From positions 288,971-352,970 of the forward strand of contig CACVBU010001366.1 in NCBI GenBank assembly GCA_902728285.1: DNA of 64,000 bases, read 5' to 3'. Origin of the DNA: Clytia hemisphaerica. Lineage: Eukaryota > Cnidaria > Hydrozoa > Leptothecata > Clytiidae. The notes below the pieces were generated by a model that was given only the letters and a program-made list of their open reading frames with translations, searched no databases and was not told the origin of the DNA. The position numbers and the translations under genes were made by a program. Positions 57,801 to 64,000 of the stretch are shown here, in pieces; position 1 is the first letter of the stretch; each line of letters starts with the position of its first letter.

Positions 57801-59728
57801 AGGTTCTGGCAGATGGCTCCAACTTGTTAGATGTGCCGAGACATAACACTCCTACAATATATGCCATTGCCTTGGCTAAGGCGATGTTTACGACGGAAGA
57901 ACTTGAAAATGGCATGGTCTCGCCTAAAGCAGGCAAAAGGAAATCGAGGACTGCATTAGATCCTAATCAAGTCAAGAAAATAAAGCGTAAATTGAATTAT
58001 TTCATCCACCATGGGTTGACAAATACGATTTAACTTATTTTCAAGGTTTTTTGCTGTTTTATACAAATAAGCCATGTTAAGCCTGGGAGCTCCTCAAAAA
58101 GTTATGCCTTGTTTTTGTTTTTTTGCCATAACTTTCAACTAGTTGTGATATAAAAAATTTAAACTTTGTTTCAAAAAATTGGCAGTCCGCACAATTTTGG
58201 TTCATTGCTCTTGAAGGGAAAAAGACAAAACCAAAGGTAGCAATACCTTATTGAAAAGACAATTTTGAATGGTAAAATCTAAGCTTTAAATACTTTTTTA
58301 AAGAATTCGAAAATGAAAATAAAAACTTCGAGAGCAATCAACTAAAATGTGTGGACTGTCAATTTTTTTGAAATTCGTTCATATAATTTTTTTATACTTT
58401 TTTTACAGGATTGATTCAACACCAATATAAACTAGACGAACCAAAGTTCAAAAAAATTTGGCCTCATTGCCGGAGGTCCATCAACCAGGGTGGAAATGAC
58501 GCCAAAAGAAAAGCTGACGTTGAAGCTGACGTTGAAGATGAGATTCGAGAGAATAATTAATTTAAAATTAAAATTGGTGCAAAGAAAAATTGTTTAATAC
58601 AATCTATATTGTGATATTTTTTTTGTTGATCCGTTCCTCAAAATTGGATATACCTGAAACAACAGCTCTAATTATTATTTTCGCTAACCCATCTCGGACA
58701 AGGTGCTTAAAAACAACTACTAGTCTTCCAGGATATTCAAAACACCGAATGATTTTAAAAGAAGCTTCAAGATTTGTTAAGAATCTTTAAAGTCTCAAAT
58801 ATTGAATTTTCTTTCAAGATCTTTAAAGTATCTTAGCTGATCTTTAAAGATCTTCAAAGATCATTAAAGATCAATGCTGATTCAGTAAAGATTCATAAAA
58901 AGAGACTTTAAAGATTCTTTGAAAGATCTTCGAAAGTATCAGTAAAGATCTTTGAAAGATCCTATAAGGAATCATCGATGTTCATTAAAGAAACATTGAA
59001 AGTTTTTTGACCAGGGTTTGCTTTATTCCGTCCCCCTCGGTTTATCTCGAATGCATAAACTCGCTAATATCCAAATATGGGGAAGAGCGTACGCGATTGA
59101 CAGTGTGACGACATAAGCCCTTTTTTCATCAGTGTTTCGGTGTTCGAAGAAAAAATTGACGCTGTTTTAGTGGCAAACATTCCATGCGGTGACAAAATGA
59201 GGATTTTAGCAATTTTGTTGTCGACAATTGACGGCGTTGTTGACAATGGTCTTTAGAAAAATGTGTTGGTATTTCGGTGTTTCTTACCCCCCCCCTCCCA
59301 TGCCATACAGGGGATGGTCGAATATTTCCAAGGAACATCCTCATGATTGAGATTAGCTATAGACAAAAAGGCTCTAGGAAGAGCTTTCATTTTATTAGTT
59401 CGATTGCTTTTGTTTTGAAGTATAAAGTTAAACTTTTAGAAGGATATATGAATTTTTTTTCAGGGGGTTGTACATAGACATTTGTAGGGTGTTTAGGGGA
59501 AAGTTCAATTTATTATTAAGATGAAGTGCCACTCGAGGGTGTAAAGTCTCATTGGATCATTATCATTAGGCAAATTATTCGAGGTTGTTGGAGGATATAA
59601 TAAAATTCTCTGGTGGAAATGCCCTTGACGCCTTGGAAAAAACTAAGAGGAAATATTAACATACCTGATTTACCCAGTTGAAAGAAAAGCAAAGCGTTGA
59701 CGATGAAAATGACTACAAACCTTCCCAT
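39862..59728 (-). CDS. EGF-repeat single-pass membrane receptor-like protein
   Basis: Cell-surface protein of 863 aa; ligand and role unknown. Exons: 59728-59665, 52652-52496, 51732-51491, 50657-50529, 50087-49965, 49049-48822, 46363-46274, 45668-45501, 45037-44828, 44238-43939, 43113-42835, 41276-41019, 40205-39862. All junctions are phase 1 except the second, which is phase 2. The order is: signal peptide (MGRFVVIFIVNALLFFQLG); a Cys-rich module of about 130 aa in exons 2-3 (CELPTKKLGC..., LLCHCYKKA..., FYGECYG) of a type recurrent in invertebrate surface proteins; 11 EGF-like repeats, most with the calcium-binding D-x-N/D-E-C start; a charged helical spacer; a twelfth EGF; one membrane helix (FIMALFALMLVFTLICFI); and a basic-to-mixed tail of about 80 aa. 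Split EGFs rejoin exactly (for example GYSG/DGYQC). The fourth exon ends in a GC donor. ATG 59752 is an alternative start. Confidence 0.9.
40206..41018. other. last intron of the EGF gene with an unexplained ORF
   Basis: A 150-codon minus-strand frame (40817-40365) lies in this intron on the gene's own strand. It shows no signal, domain or in-phase splice context. I treat it as chance or an old repeat. Confidence 0.3.
41340..41690. repeat. degraded MITE family F material
   Basis: 'ccgaaggctagagccgaatc', 'tttgtaggatttgaagcca' and 'ggcgcaaatcttaag' echo the interior of 50731-51024, in altered order. No termini were found. Confidence 0.5.
41921..42163. repeat. MITE family B copy in EGF gene intron
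   Basis: Right terminus 'cttataaaaaaacgtgt' intact; left terminus reduced to 'aatttttttaataagaac'. The interior is nearly identical to 38578-38811. Confidence 0.78.
42534..42695. repeat. MITE family A2 copy in EGF gene intron
   Basis: TCACACCCCTTCTCACAGAC, 'cccaccggaaaaattgg', 'tcctcactgcagaatgtt' and 'ccatccccactgaac' match 16441-16640. Confidence 0.65.
43308..43607. repeat. MITE family F, CACAGAT-ended subfamily
   Basis: 'tttgtaaagcccgaattgct' at the left and 'tttcgggctttacagatctgtg' at the right frame about 290 bp in an EGF gene intron. The 100 bases before it are unusually GC-rich, with inverted GGCGCC words. Confidence 0.65.
44590..44793. repeat. short inverted-repeat element in EGF gene intron
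   Basis: 'ctatgttgaggaggtc' at the left is mirrored by 'catctcctcaacatatg' at the right, about 200 bp. The interior repeats 'accaccctgga' three times. A single copy was seen. Confidence 0.65.
46001..46270. repeat. MITE family A copy touching an EGF exon donor
   Basis: A family A copy in the same orientation as 25971. The left terminus is degraded ('cacggtagacagaaa') and the right terminus is intact (gctgtgagacaggggtgt). The right end lies 3 bases from the exon 46363-46274. On the minus strand the donor reads GAAG|GTAACACCCC, where ACACCCC is the element's own terminus. Confidence 0.85.
46649..47095 (+). repeat. direct duplication, 279-bp period
   Basis: 'gctagctgagtataaagtgt' and the following ~165 bases, including 'ccctgaaggagctagagatg', recur 279 bases later with few changes. 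The unit contains MITE family F-like ends. This is about 1.6 tandem copies in an EGF gene intron. Confidence 0.8.
47101..47340. repeat. MITE family A copy, inverted, right end missing
   Basis: ACACCCTGTCTCACAAGCCC begins a copy that follows 28795-29071 to 'ttctaccaaattttct' and then breaks off. Confidence 0.75.
47885..48806. repeat. MITE family B copy split by a TTAA-flanked element
   Basis: 'ttttttataagaacgtcaaa' to 47947 and 48648 to 'attgttcttataaaaagaca' are the two halves of a family B-like copy. The 692-bp insertion at 47952-48643 separates them. Confidence 0.7.
47952..48643. mobile_element. 692-bp piggyBac-type non-autonomous element
   Basis: TTAA flanks both sides (47948-47951 and 48644-48647). 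The ends are CCTTTCCGCCCCG and, inverted, CCTTTCCAGCGCGCAAC, matching the piggyBac pattern of TTAA followed by CCYT-type termini. Near the left end a repeated block contains ACGTATCTGATACGT, itself an inverted repeat. 'gttgcgcgc' occurs twice near the right end. No transposase ORF was seen. Confidence 0.82.
49086..49293. repeat. MITE family A, 208-bp deletion variant with 6-bp TSD
   Basis: ACACCCCTGTCTCACAGCCC to GTCTGTGACACAGGGGTGT, flanked by AATACA (49080-49085, 49294-49299). About 50 bases of interior are missing compared with 25971. This is a second perfect 6-bp duplication for the family. Confidence 0.92.
49298..49475. repeat. TA-flanked pogo/Tigger-like MITE
   Basis: CAGTTGACGCTCTTTTATTC at the left, 'cgaataaaagagtgtcagatg' at the right, TA on both sides. 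It starts inside the target duplication of the neighbouring family A copy, so one inserted next to the other. Internal words 'ttctactattcgat' are repeated. Confidence 0.75.
50194..50338. repeat. MITE family E copy in EGF gene intron
   Basis: CAGGCCCGTTGGAAGCGGGG to 'tgttccaccgggcctg', 145 bp, collinear with 18871-19010. Confidence 0.85.
50529..50529 (-). promoter_or_regulatory. GC-AG splice donor of EGF exon 4
   Basis: The exon's last base is 50529; the intron starts GCAAGT (50528-50523, minus strand), the usual consensus for GC-type donors. Using it restores phase 1 and gives GNGESCKINEINEC across the junction, which completes the sixth Cys of the EGF and starts the next one. Every GT nearby breaks the frame, introduces a stop or loses the Cys. 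Confidence 0.8.
50731..51024. repeat. MITE family F (hAT-like), 8-bp TSD
   Basis: A 294-bp element, CAATGAAGTATGTATAAGCC to 'ggctttaaactcaatg', with GTTGACAG at 50723-50730 and 51025-51032. It is the near reverse complement of 5624-5912. Confidence 0.88.
51752..51863. repeat. 56-bp direct duplication
   Basis: Two adjacent, almost identical 56-bp units containing 'tagtctagagctagacta' lie in an EGF gene intron, 20 bases upstream of an exon acceptor (minus strand). Confidence 0.85.
52687..52718. repeat. AAT/ATT microsatellite at the 3' end of an ORF1 relic
   Basis: A run of 'aataataataataataataa' with one 'aac' interruption. Read on the minus strand it is an ATT-rich tail directly after the ORF1 relic. 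Confidence 0.8.
52724..53759 (-). pseudogene. non-LTR retrotransposon ORF1-like relic
   Basis: A 231-codon open part (53759-53064) and a second open part (52941-52724) in different frames, with stops between, make a broken ORF1-type gene. The first part has a C-x2-C...C-x2-C zinc-binding segment (LECKKCNRIVHYIFSKLPVY...FICQNC) resembling the PHD-like finger of some LINE ORF1 proteins. A coiled coil follows (MISEIKDSFETRMATIEKKM), then STACNLLILHGVDE, the start of an L1-ORF1-like RNA-binding fold. The second part (VTEDLTKSERKTIKEWCMKA, KFKVRGSPRK) is the matching C-terminal part. A microsatellite tail follows at once and no reverse transcriptase is seen. It lies sense to the EGF gene in its first intron. 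It is not expected to make a working protein. Confidence 0.72.
53962..54260. repeat. left end: terminal repeat with AAAGATCTTT clusters
   Basis: Dense 'aaagatctttaaag', 'caaagatcatt' and 'tctttcaaag' motifs, many self-complementary, follow the terminal CCCTGGTCAAAAA. The mirror cluster is at 58740-59016. Such subterminal motif clusters serve as transposase binding sites in some DNA transposons; that role here is inferred. Confidence 0.75.
54261..55176. other. element interior upstream of the tandem array
   Basis: No exon was recognised. Near 54790 AACAAGATGGCGATGG resembles a translation start or YY1-type context, but the frame closes within a few codons. Words such as 'tttcaactagtttcca' recur at 54346-54400. 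Confidence 0.4.
55177..56070 (+). repeat. 170-bp tandem array, about five copies
   Basis: Landmark 'tggctagttt' recurs at 55351, 55521, 55692, 55862 and 56032 (spacing 170, 171, 170, 170), with a diverged first copy at 55177. Units are over 90% alike by eye. The unit contains 'tctacacatttgttgtgtat' and 'aacaaatgaatttgtggaat'. The last unit is truncated near 56070. Confidence 0.92.
56871..58560 (+). CDS. BEN-domain protein encoded within the TIR element (5' end unresolved)
   Basis: BEN domains bind DNA or mediate protein contacts in chromatin factors and also occur in viral and transposon-linked proteins. Exons supported: 56871-56942, 57125-57202, 57803-57986 and 58409-58560 (phases 0, 0, 1), 162 codons to the stop. 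Exon one here gives a short helix (NELLNEMLATQRRTNILL), exon two a polar linker, exon three LLDVPRHNTPTIYAIALAKA plus MFTTEELENGM and LDPNQVKKIK, and exon four FKKIWPHCRRSIN, the usual end of a BEN domain (a W then C plus 'sIN'). The join AAGC|GTAAAT to TTTACAG|GA restores this order; reading through the third exon instead stops at 58031. A coding exon carrying the start was not fixed: an ATG frame at 56638 has no clean in-phase donor. Confidence 0.75.
58561..59016. repeat. right end of the BEN element
   Basis: After the BEN stop, AAAGATCTTT-type words build up from 58740 and the terminus 'ttgaaagttttttgaccagg' ends at 59016. The short plus-strand ORF at 58590 has no support. Confidence 0.7.
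59017..59664. other. proximal part of EGF gene intron 1
   Basis: No element borders. Words such as 'cagtgtgacgac' and 'gtgtttcggtgttc' resemble 20160-20300, suggesting remnants of one old repeat. ORFs here are not convincing. Confidence 0.4.
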
Positions 59729-59819
59729 CGTAAATGAAGAAGAATTGTACATATGCAAAGCCTTATCAATTTGAGAAAACACAATCATTTAAATCCATTC
59801 CTCGACGGTTAAATTCATT

Positions 59820-59832
59820 CCATATATAGTGT
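59820..59832 (-). promoter_or_regulatory. candidate TATA box of the EGF gene
   Basis: On the minus strand CACTATATATGGAATG lies about 95 bases before ATG 59728. Sequence match only. Confidence 0.3.
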
Positions 59833-60308
59833 ATCGTAAAATTAGCAACTATTTACTACAAAGGAGATATTTGATTTCTTTTTGAGCAGCAATATAACAT
59901 AAATATTCTGACGTTTGGTATGTGGAAAACTTTTGAAACGGAAGCATTGGCTATTTAAAATGGCCCCTAGGGTAACTAATTGACGCATCATTTTTGTTTT
60001 TATAATTTCACATGTTAATTAATGCTAATCTACGTATGGGTAATCTAAATTTCTATTTTTATTTTTTTATTTTTTTTGTTATTATATGGTTTGGTATGTT
60101 ATATTATATTAAATCTATTAAAAAGATATTTCAATTAAAAACTTGAAAACAAAATCTGTAAAACTACACAAATTTACACTAAAAATAACAAAGATTCAAA
60201 CCAAAAAATATCTAAAAAATTAAACTTGAAACAATTCAGATCAAATATAGACATTTTTATTTAAATACATCAAGGTAACTTGTGTGAAAAGGGGTTGGAT
60301 TCGAGTCG

Positions 60309-60424
60309 AATATAATAATAGCGAGATTATGTATCGGAGATATTCTACGGCTACGGTTGCGGGGCTGCCCGTCACTGCCCGTAGCCGTAGAGAATTCCAG
60401 ATACATAATCTCGCTAATATTATG
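60309..60424. repeat. hairpin-forming inverted repeat (about 45-bp stem)
   Basis: 'gcgagattatgtatc' and 'attctacggctacgg' on the left are mirrored by 'ccgtagccgtagagaatt' and 'gatacataatctcgc' on the right around a 22-base GC-rich loop. It lies about 145 bases past the transporter stop codon. A palindromic MITE is the likely origin. Confidence 0.85.
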
Positions 60425-60567
60425 GTATTGACGCATTTACAAATATAAACATTTGACGTCACTCGCACCCTTTTTAACTCGATCCCAACCCCCTTTGCGA
60501 CTTCGTTGTTAATTGATAATCTAATATCGAGATTTTGATTTATAAAGTAACTTAGGAATGCAAATCG

Positions 60568-62568
60568 TTACGTTTCATAACTTCCTTTGATCACTTTGAA
60601 TATATTTTTACTTTCAACATAAAAGTTTCCAATAGCTGAAGAAACAGTAATGCACATGATTGCCAATAGTCCAAATTTCTTCCACAGTGCAAGCTGACCT
60701 TCTTTGAGTTTATTATAAAATATAATAGGGAACACAACGCTTAGGAGCGTGAAAAATGAGCCACCAAGAAGACTGAGGACTGGTCCAAAGTTGGGAATTG
60801 CCACCGCTGTTATAAGAATCACCATTACGCAAATTGTTCGTAGGACAACACGTTGCCAACAAAATTCTATGAGCAGAACATAAGAAAAACATGTTGTTAA
60901 GAATACTAGAAAAATTAAATCAGTTGATGAACATGTCGTAATTTTTTAACGGAAACATCCCGGTTTTTGATAGAGGCAAATTTTGAACAGTTTTTCTATA
61001 GTTTCAATTTGCCACTACTGGTGAAAACCGGGGTTGGTCCCGTAGAAAACATTACATCATAAATATCATGAATTAGCGTGGTAAGTGCCGCTTAAGTGAG
61101 ATTGTTATTTATTCAGTATTTTACTTAAGTGGCACTAACCACGTTAACCGGCACTTGATCCAAAATCTTTAAGAATTTCCTTCTGAGATACTAGATATAC
61201 TGAATTCAATAACTGGGTTATTGAGAAAAATGAATAAAAACCGAGGGTAAGACAATATTTTGCAGTGAGGATTTTTTCACTTGATTTTTCAGACAAAAAT
61301 TGGAGCAGAATTTTTCAAACTGAAACTCGATGAGGATCGATTTTGCCACGTTATTTTATGGCCGGGAATTTAAATTCCATTACTTTTAAGTTAGGAAATT
61401 CAGTGGGGATAGAAAAATAACACAATGTTGAAGATGAAACAATGAAGATTTAATCATTTGTTTACCATTCCCAGCAGGGACAAAAATTAGAGTAAAATTT
61501 GCTACTGATAACGATATTTTGGCCATTTTTTCCAGTGGGAGGGGGTCCCACCGGGTTTGTGAGAAAGGGGTGAATATGATTAGTTAGTTACTTACCAACA
61601 GGAGATTTGAGTATATATTCAACTTGTTGGTTCACCGGATTGATGATTATTACAAAAGCTGCTAACAGGTGCCCACAAATAGATATTTGAGCCAACATGG
61701 TATACACACGAAAGTATATACATTTGTCATGAATTTCAGATCTGGCGAATGAAGTTAGTAAATCTTCCTCAATCCTGGTGTCGAAAACTAAAAATGCACC
61801 AATACTGACTCCAGTGTATAAAACCAGGACCACACAATATCCAAATACAACAGCTCTAGGAAACTTGTGTGGTTCTCTTAGATCATTTTGTATAGTTGGG
61901 AATATGGCGTTTCCACCAAATGTAAAAGATATTGTTCCAAATACAGCCAGTGCTGTTTCCGGATTGATTCGATATCGATGTGGTACTGTATATCCATATC
62001 GCGAACTGGTAATGGCTAGATTTAAACATATCATAACACCTGCGATTGCACTACATATAGATGCTAATAAACCAATCCCCCAAAAGTCTTTCGGTGTTCC
62101 AAACATGGTTAACGGGATCAAAACAAAACTGGATACTACAAACCAGATTCTCATTTGGTTACGATGTGATAGTCCATGTATTGGTGCAAATTCACTGAAT
62201 ATTTCACCCAGGAGTAACAAAAAAACAACACAGACGAATAACAAGGATAAATTCAACATTATTATGATACAATGTTTTGCTGGTTTGCCGTATGCTTTCT
62301 CAGCGATCTGTGGGTATGGGTCACGTATCTCTTCTCTATTTTTAACATCTCTGAACGCTAATACATAAGAATGTGATAACAGTACACCACACAGGCTCAT
62401 TATAAATGCACCAAGAAAAAACAAAGGAATCCCCCACCAACTGACCAGTTTCATTGTATATGGTAAGGCCACGATACCGGCACCAACGACTTCACCGACT
62501 ACAAAACAGGTGCCAGTGACCACTGAGATACCATTTAGCCTTGGAAAAGGCATCTCTTCAGCGTCCAT
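60568..62568 (-). CDS. amino-acid transporter, Aa_trans/AAAP family
   Basis: Multi-pass membrane transporter of the amino acid/auxin permease family (relatives of SLC32, SLC36 and SLC38). Exons are 62568-61596 and 60866-60568, phase 1, giving 423 aa. The start region GTCFVVGEVVGAGIVALPYT is the family's first-helix signature. The central FGTISFTFGGNAIFPTIQND is typical of the helix-5 to helix-6 region of Aa_trans proteins close to insect mahogany-like transporters. About 10-11 hydrophobic helices can be counted. There is no signal peptide; the N-terminus is short and acidic (MDAEEM). The start was chosen as the first ATG of the open frame. Substrate and membrane (plasma, lysosome or vesicle) cannot be read from the sequence. 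It is divergent in position from the EGF gene only by about 0.8 kb, same strand. Confidence 0.92.
61077..61144. repeat. small hairpin in the transporter intron
   Basis: 'gtggtaagtgccgcttaagt' and 'acttaagtggcactaaccac' are inverted with a 26-base AT-rich loop. Likely a small palindromic element. Confidence 0.75.
61375..61572. repeat. MITE family A2 copy, inverted, in transporter intron
   Basis: Reads as the reverse complement of 16441-16640: 'attcagtggggatagaaa', 'attttttccagtggga' and 'gggtttgtgagaaaggggtga'. Confidence 0.65.
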
Positions 62569-63104
62569 ATTGGTTAATTTTTTGAGAGATTGAATCTCTT
62601 TTTCTTAAGTTATGAACGATTAGCTGTCTGTCAGTTTTTATTGTTGTCTAAAATCTAGAATCTAAAGATGATAACAGATTAATTTTTCATTAGGGGAGAT
62701 ATCAATTTATTTGAAGAATTTCGATTTCATGCTTGTCCTAACAATACTACCTTTCAATTATCTGCTCTACTACCAAGTTTGACTGTTGCCATTGCTCAGT
62801 TCTCCCCCAAAATAACCCTACGATCTCTGGCAACTGACACGAAGTTGCACTCAGCATAATTTCATAATAGCTGCTTTAAACTCACAGAGCGGCACAATAT
62901 TGATTTGCAGTTTTGAAATCCCTGAATATGCGACTAACTAACTAATTTTGTTCGAAGATGATATGCGCAAAAATGTTTAATGTAGCGAACCGTTACTGTT
63001 TACACATTTAAGCACAACAAACAATAGTGGGTGTGAAAACAAAAGAAACATTGTTTAGCTTTTGTTTAAAGTGCACCTTTTATGAAACAATGGACAGGGG
63101 TAGA
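62569..63104. other. upstream region of the transporter gene
   Basis: No exon was recognised. Expected to hold the transporter promoter; no clear TATA box. Confidence 0.4.
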
Positions 63105-63383
63105 ATTCTACACTTTCTTTCTTTTATAAGAACAATTTTATAAGAACAATTAGGCACAAAATCGCCAAAAAGATAAGAACAATTTAAGAACAAGAGTAAA
63201 TTACTTAACTTCAAGCAATTTAGGGGTCAAAGTAGTAAAAATTTAGTATAACTAAAATACATCAATTACATCCTATAAATAAGAACAGGATAAGAACGAT
63301 TTGAGGCTCAAAGTGCTGAAAAAATAAGAAGAACCATAAGCCTCAGCAAAAGTTTACTGGTTCTTATAAAAAAAGTGTAGAAT
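63105..63383. repeat. MITE related to family B, distinct termini
   Basis: ATTCTACACTTTCTTTCTTT, then 'tataagaacaa', at the left and 'ggttcttataaaaaaagtgt' 'agaat' at the right; 279 bp. It shares the 'ttataagaaca' and 'aagaacaagt' word style of family B but has a different outer end. Confidence 0.75.
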
Positions 63384-63704
63384 ACTAAGGTTTCGTTCAA
63401 CAGTGCTCGGTCGGATCCAATTATTCCCTGATTAGCAAAACTTTGTCATTCAAACTGTCAGAATCTACCCTTTCAATTCGACTTGAGAAAGTTGATACCA
63501 TGGAAATTATGCAATTTTGTCTCTATTATAGTATATCTAATTTTGATGCATCATAATTCATCTCGGATCTTGACTTCGTCATCTTTCCAAATCTGTTTTG
63601 AAATGCACCCTGAAAATTAATCATTATGGTTTAGATTTCGAATCTTAAGACTGTAAACGTATTTAAAATACTACAATCAAGGTCATAATATTTGAGAAAA
63701 AAGG

Positions 63705-64000
63705 GAAATCCACCGGGAAGTTTTTGAACCACAATCGATTTGTAAGTGCTCTAAAGTAGGTTGGAAGTGTAGAGTTTTAACTCTGAGTTTTAACATGAGA
63801 CTTAAGACTTAGGACCTTAGGATCTCAGGATCCAAAAGTTCAAAACTAGTCCAATAAGACTCAGAATATAGCCTGGAAGTCTGCCAACCCCTCCCAAATT
63901 GAAATATTCGATTAAATTAAAAAGATAGCCAAAAATCGACTTTCTCGCCAGAACTTTAAATCTTGAAAAACGTTAAAATAGCCAAAATTCTCAATATATT
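63705..64000 (-). repeat. dispersed repeat, inverted copy of 35170-35455
   Basis: 'ccacaatcgatttgtaagt', 'gtgctctaaagtagg', 'ttaggaccttaggatct' and 'aggatccaaaagttca' are the reverse complement of 35290-35440. The copy may run past the window end. Confidence 0.8.

Larger units (their letters stand above)
53962..59016. mobile_element. 5.05-kb inverted-repeat element carrying a BEN-domain gene
   Basis: The ends match as inverted repeats: CCCTGGTCAAAAATCTTTCA at the left and, inverted, CCCTGGTCAAAAAACTTTCA at the right. Both subterminal regions (about 53980-54260 and 58740-59000) are packed with AAAGATCTTT-type words in both orientations. Inside are a 170-bp tandem array (55177-56070) and a multi-exon BEN-domain gene on the plus strand. 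No clear target duplication was found and no transposase frame was recognised. The whole element lies in intron 1 of the EGF gene, antisense to it as judged by the BEN gene. Confidence 0.75.

Noticed and set aside
61778..62368. 196-codon plus-strand ORF
   Set aside because: It is the antisense shadow of the amino-acid transporter exon.
1..64000. CRISPR array, bacterial operon or phage interpretation of the repeats
   Set aside because: The genes have spliceosomal introns and animal domains; the repeats are dispersed inverted-repeat elements, not regularly spaced direct repeats with unique spacers.

Overview
This is AT-rich, intron-rich nuclear DNA from an invertebrate animal. The genes have GT-AG introns (one GC-AG), signal peptides, extracellular EGF, CAP and ShK-type modules, and two hedgehog genes with full C-terminal Hint/Hog domains. 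Two hedgehog paralogues, an EGF-rich receptor, lineage-typical transposon proteins (PHD-type ORF1, BEN and HIRAN fragments) and a dense load of small inverted-repeat elements suggest a cnidarian or similarly early-branching metazoan. That placement is inference; no sequence here fixes the species.

Layout: (1) 1-4089 is repeats and a 28-bp minisatellite. (2) 4090-9198 is hedgehog paralogue A (+, 3 exons, 390 aa). (3) 9199-14055 is intergenic, with hAT-like and other MITEs. (4) 14056-17100 is a secreted ShK-like plus CAP protein (+, 5 exons, 226 aa). (5) 17101-30933 is a long repeat-filled gap. It holds a HIRAN-encoding element nested in a palindromic MITE, a 1.25-kb TA-flanked element and many MITEs. 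(6) 30934-34777 is hedgehog paralogue B (+, 3 exons, 405 aa). (7) 34778-39861 is repeats. (8) 39862-59728 is a 13-exon gene (-, 863 aa) for a single-pass receptor-like protein with a Cys-rich N-terminal module, about 12 EGF-like repeats, a membrane helix and a cytoplasmic tail. Its 7-kb first intron holds a retroelement ORF1 relic and a 5.05-kb inverted-repeat element carrying a BEN-domain gene. (9) 60568-62568 is a two-exon amino-acid transporter of the Aa_trans/AAAP family (-, 423 aa). (10) 62569-64000 is repeats.

All exon joins given below were checked for frame by hand, and several exon chains close exactly on family motifs. The two hedgehogs are tandem paralogues with the same intron positions and phases (0 and 1). 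Both keep the lipidation Cys, the Hint catalytic Cys and the C-terminal Hog region. Both replace the Gly before the cleavage Cys with Arg, and both place His where the sterol-activating Asp normally lies. Paralogue A also lacks the zinc-ligand Asp.

At least nine families of short inverted-repeat elements recur, several with clean target-site duplications (6, 7, 8 bp, TTAA, TA). Two of them touch the EGF gene directly: one supplies part of a splice donor and another begins next to the stop codon.
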